DNA from: Verrucomicrobiia bacterium
Lineage (GTDB): Bacteria > Verrucomicrobiota > Verrucomicrobiia > Verrucomicrobiales > Akkermansiaceae
Direction: 5' to 3'
Assembly: GCA_030432565.1 (NCBI GenBank)
Contig: JAUIGV010000013.1
Span: 62,001-126,000 of the forward strand
DNA: 64,000 nucleotides
Below the pieces are notes generated by a model, which saw only the letters and a program-made list of their open reading frames with translations, ran no database searches and was not told the DNA's origin. The position numbers and the translations under genes were made by a program. This document shows positions 60,021 through 64,000 of the stretch, one piece after another; the first letter of the stretch is position 1; every line of letters begins with the position of its first letter.

Positions 60021-62399
60021 ATGCTAGAACGTGTCTTAACTGGCCTCCTAACCGTTGCTCTCCTTCCGGCAGCTGAAATCTCTTTCAATCAGGACATCCG
60101 TCCCATCCTCTCCGCCAAATGCATCGTGTGCCACGGTCCCGATGATGGCGTTGACGCCAAGGGCAAACCCAACCGCAAAGCCGGACTCCGCCTCGACACC
60201 CCCGAAGGCGCCTACGCCGAAAAAGATGGCATCGCCGCCATCGTCCCCAACTCCCTCGAAGACTCCGAAGCCTGGATCCGCATCACCGACAAGGATGACC
60301 CGATGCCTCCCGCCGACGGACACGCCAAACCCCTCACTTCAGGAGAAAAAGAACTCCTCAAAAAGTGGATTCAAGAAGGTGCCGAATACGAAGACTTTTG
60401 GGCCTTCGTTCCTGCTAAGAAACAACAAGCTCCTGCCGTCGAAAATAAAGCGTGGCCCCAATCAGAAATCGATCAATTCGTCCTCGCCAAAATCGAAGCC
60501 AAGGGCAAGTCACCCAAGGAAAAGGCCGACAAGCGCACTCTCATCCGCCGACTCGCCCTCGACCTCACCGGACTCCCGCCCACCCTCGAGGAAATCGAGC
60601 AATTCCTCGCCGACACCTCGCCCGACGCTTACCAAAAACTCGTCGAACGCTTCATCGCAAAGCCCGCTTACGGCGAGCACATGGCGAAATACTGGCTCGA
60701 TCTCGTCCGCGTTGCCGACACCAACGGCAACCACCACGATCACTTTCGCGACCATTCCCCTTACCGCGACTGGGTCATTGAGGCTTTCAACAAAAACCTC
60801 CCTTACGATGAGTTCACCAAATACCAAATTGCGGGCGATCTTTACGAAAACCCTACCCGGGAACAACTCATCGCCTCGGGCTTCAATCGACTCCACCTCA
60901 TCATCGATCGTGGCACGGCCCTCCCGGAGGAATCTCATTTCAAAAACGTAGTCGACCGCGTCTCTGCCGTCGGCACAGCCTTCATGGGCCTCACCATGGG
61001 CTGCGCCGTCTGCCACGACCACAAGTACGACCCCATCACCCAGAAGGATTTCTTCCAAATGTATGCCTTCTTTAACAACTTCGACGGAGCCCCCGAAACC
61101 GGCGGTCGTGGCGGTCCCGACTTCTATCGCGGCCTCCAACCACCCTACCTCGATCTTCCAACAGAAGAGCAGAAGGCAAAGCTCGACGACTTCGATCGCC
61201 AAATAAAAGCAAACCAAGACCGGGTCACTGACCTCAAAAAACAACAAGCCGCGCCCGCGCCACCGGCCGGCCCGGACGGTACTCCCCAACCCAAACCTGA
61301 TTTCAAACCCCAGATCGCCCAAGCCGAAAAGCAACTTGCCGATCTCAAAAAACAACGCTCAAACTACCTCCATCAGGTCCGCGGAGCCATGGTCATGCGC
61401 GAGCGACCCGAGCCCAAAAAGACCCACATCCGCGTTCGGGGCAACTACGACCAAATCGGCGCTGAAGTCACCCGCGACACCCCGCACTTCCTTCCACCCC
61501 TCAAAAAGTCCGGTGAGGTCGCCAGCCGCATGGACCTTGCCAACTGGCTCGTCGAAAAAGAAAACCCCCTCACCGCCCGCGTCGCCGTCAACCGTTTCTG
61601 GCAGCAATTCTTCGGCACCGGACTTGTGAAAACCTCCGAAGACTTTGGAGCCCAAGGGATGTGGCCCAGCCACCCCAAACTTCTCGACTACCTCACCCTC
61701 AAATTCATCGAATCAGGTTGGGACGTTAAGAAACTCGTTAAAGACATCGTCCTCACTCAAACCTATCAACAATCCTCCGCCGCTTCATCAGTCGACTTTG
61801 ACACCGATCCCGAAAACCGCCTCCTCGCCCGCGGCTCCCGCACCCGGCTTGACTCGGAAGTCATCCGCGACCAACTCCTCGCCGTGACCGGCGTCCTCAA
61901 CCGCGAAATGGGCGGACGTTCTGTCAAAACCCCACAACCCGCCGGGATTTGGAAAATGGTCGCTCTTCCCTCATCGTATCCAAATTCCTTCACCCCTGAT
62001 CCCGCCCCCGCCGACAAACGCCGCTCCATTTACACCTTCTGGAAACGTGGCCTCGCCCCACCGCAGATGACTATCTTCGATGCCCCCAGTCGCGACGCCT
62101 GCATCGCCCGACGCGAACGCACCAATACCCCCCTTCAAGCCCTTCTTCTCATGAACGAGCCCGAGTATTTTAAAGCGGCCGCCCACAAAGCCCAAACCCT
62201 CATGGCCGAGGAAGGAACGGAGGACGAAAAATTGATCCGACTTCACGAAACCGTCACCGCCCACAAGCCAACCGGGACCACCCTCAAACTCCTCAAAGAC
62301 GGCCTTACCACCTTCCGGGAAGACGGCGACGACCACTTCGCCTGGACCATGATCGTCCACACCCTCCTCAACCAGGACAGCTTCAAAAACAAGCAGTAG
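60021..62399 (+). CDS. Secreted PSCyt1 + DUF1549 + DUF1553 protein
   Basis: A protein of 792 residues with a signal peptide (MLERVLTGLLTVALLPA). The cytochrome c-type PSCyt1 domain at about 22-115 has CIVCH at 34-38 and Met in KDDPMPPADGH as a likely second axial ligand. DUF1549 (about 145-345) has TLIRRLALDLTGLPPTLEEI and a second CAVCH. A Lys/Pro-rich coiled linker lies at about 385-460. DUF1553 (about 495-750) includes WLVEKENPLTARVAVNRFWQ, FFGTGLVKTSEDFGAQGMWP and APSRDACIARRERTNTPLQA. The DUF1501 partner starts 46 bp downstream. It is the full-length version of the gene at 51436, which lacks PSCyt1. Function unknown but redox-related. Confidence 0.93.
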   Translation: MLERVLTGLLTVALLPAAEISFNQDIRPILSAKCIVCHGPDDGVDAKGKPNRKAGLRLDTPEGAYAEKDGIAAIVPNSLEDSEAWIRITDKDDPMPPADGHAKPLTSGEKELLKKWIQEGAEYEDFWAFVPAKKQQAPAVENKAWPQSEIDQFVLAKIEAKGKSPKEKADKRTLIRRLALDLTGLPPTLEEIEQFLADTSPDAYQKLVERFIAKPAYGEHMAKYWLDLVRVADTNGNHHDHFRDHSPYRDWVIEAFNKNLPYDEFTKYQIAGDLYENPTREQLIASGFNRLHLIIDRGTALPEESHFKNVVDRVSAVGTAFMGLTMGCAVCHDHKYDPITQKDFFQMYAFFNNFDGAPETGGRGGPDFYRGLQPPYLDLPTEEQKAKLDDFDRQIKANQDRVTDLKKQQAAPAPPAGPDGTPQPKPDFKPQIAQAEKQLADLKKQRSNYLHQVRGAMVMRERPEPKKTHIRVRGNYDQIGAEVTRDTPHFLPPLKKSGEVASRMDLANWLVEKENPLTARVAVNRFWQQFFGTGLVKTSEDFGAQGMWPSHPKLLDYLTLKFIESGWDVKKLVKDIVLTQTYQQSSAASSVDFDTDPENRLLARGSRTRLDSEVIRDQLLAVTGVLNREMGGRSVKTPQPAGIWKMVALPSSYPNSFTPDPAPADKRRSIYTFWKRGLAPPQMTIFDAPSRDACIARRERTNTPLQALLLMNEPEYFKAAAHKAQTLMAEEGTEDEKLIRLHETVTAHKPTGTTLKLLKDGLTTFREDGDDHFAWTMIVHTLLNQDSFKNKQ

Positions 62400-62445
62400 C
62401 TCAGGCCTCCCGCCGACCAAGCTTAAGACTTCACCCTTAAACCCC

Positions 62446-63864
<1,419 letters not shown>

Positions 63865-63893
63865 CCATCCATTTCCATCACAGACCGTTTCAC

Positions 63894-64000
63894 ATGAAAA
63901 CGCTGCTACTCTTCCTCGCCCTCACTTCCACTGTATCCGCCAACGAGTGGCTTAAGATTTTCAAAAATCAAAAAGGCTGGCAACCCGCTGAAAAAATCTC
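63894..64000 (+). CDS. N-terminus of an exported protein (partial, runs off the right edge)
   Basis: From ATG 63894 the frame reads MKTLLLFLALTSTVSA, a typical signal peptide with AxA cleavage, then NEWLKIFKNQKGWQPAEKI to the window edge. It starts 29 bp after the DUF1501 gene and is likely in its operon. The function cannot be read from 35 residues. Confidence 0.7.
   Translation, partial: MKTLLLFLALTSTVSANEWLKIFKNQKGWQPAEKI

Overview
The window reads as chromosomal DNA of a Verrucomicrobiota bacterium, probably of the Verrucomicrobiales type. The grounds are family content: paired planctomycete/verrucomicrobial-type secreted cytochromes (DUF1592/1588/1585 with DUF1552; DUF1549/1553 with DUF1501), Cys-type sulfatases, PEP-CTERM proteins, LamG and FG-GAP/UnbV proteins, an SHD1-domain protein and a short AURKAIP1/COX24-like protein. 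It is GC-rich by eye. I see no rRNA, tRNA, phage, CRISPR array or intact insertion sequence.

Layout. 1-16022 is mostly on the minus strand and carries exported proteins: a protein running off the left edge, a DUF1583-like protein, a plus-strand sulfatase, a BspA-like leucine-rich-repeat protein, a decayed Phd/ParE toxin-antitoxin pair, a cytochrome/DUF1552 pair, a double-LamG protein, a 1244-residue FG-GAP/UnbV protein and a LamG PEP-CTERM protein. 16613-24091 holds a PDZ-type exported protein, a cytochrome b562-like protein, a HAD phosphatase, a dienelactone hydrolase, three small membrane proteins and an MlaE-type permease. 24529-33401 holds the pyruvate dehydrogenase E1 genes, a methyltransferase, a Cys-rich lipoprotein, a MITE-like element, a eukaryote-like glycogen branching enzyme, a membrane HExxH protein, an NAD-epimerase/DUF2867 protein and an SHD1-thioredoxin gene with an in-frame UGA. 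33494-39490 is an S9 peptidase and a second cytochrome/DUF1552 pair. 39642-50925 is more housekeeping: serS, a lycopene-cyclase-like/ICMT/DCC fusion, hisG, a sigma-70 factor, a ferredoxin divergent from a LysR regulator, a GH25-like protein, a metallophosphatase and a second sulfatase. 51010-64000 holds two DUF1549/DUF1553 + DUF1501 pairs around a second UGA-interrupted gene (FG-GAP/UnbV lipoprotein) and two tandem discoidin-like secreted proteins.

The most striking observation is two long genes, each interrupted by one in-frame UGA and otherwise intact, each with a hairpin at the position expected for a bacterial SECIS element. In the first (32703-33401) the UGA replaces the first Cys of a thioredoxin CGPC motif, giving UGPC. 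In the second (55413-57845) the UGA is followed by a six-base-pair stem capped by a GGUC loop about 18 nt downstream. Both are best explained as selenoproteins, the second in a family (FG-GAP/UnbV, CRTAC1-like) that I do not know as a selenoprotein family. If so, ordinary gene calling splits or truncates both.

How the genes fit together. The four cytochrome + DUF1501/1552 pairs, two sulfatases, LamG/discoidin/FG-GAP proteins and two kinds of C-terminal sorting module suggest a large periplasmic and outer-surface machinery, plausibly for sulfated polysaccharides. That role is inference from association; no enzyme here fixes a substrate. The selenocysteine genes, sortase/exosortase and sulfatase-maturation enzyme are not in the window.
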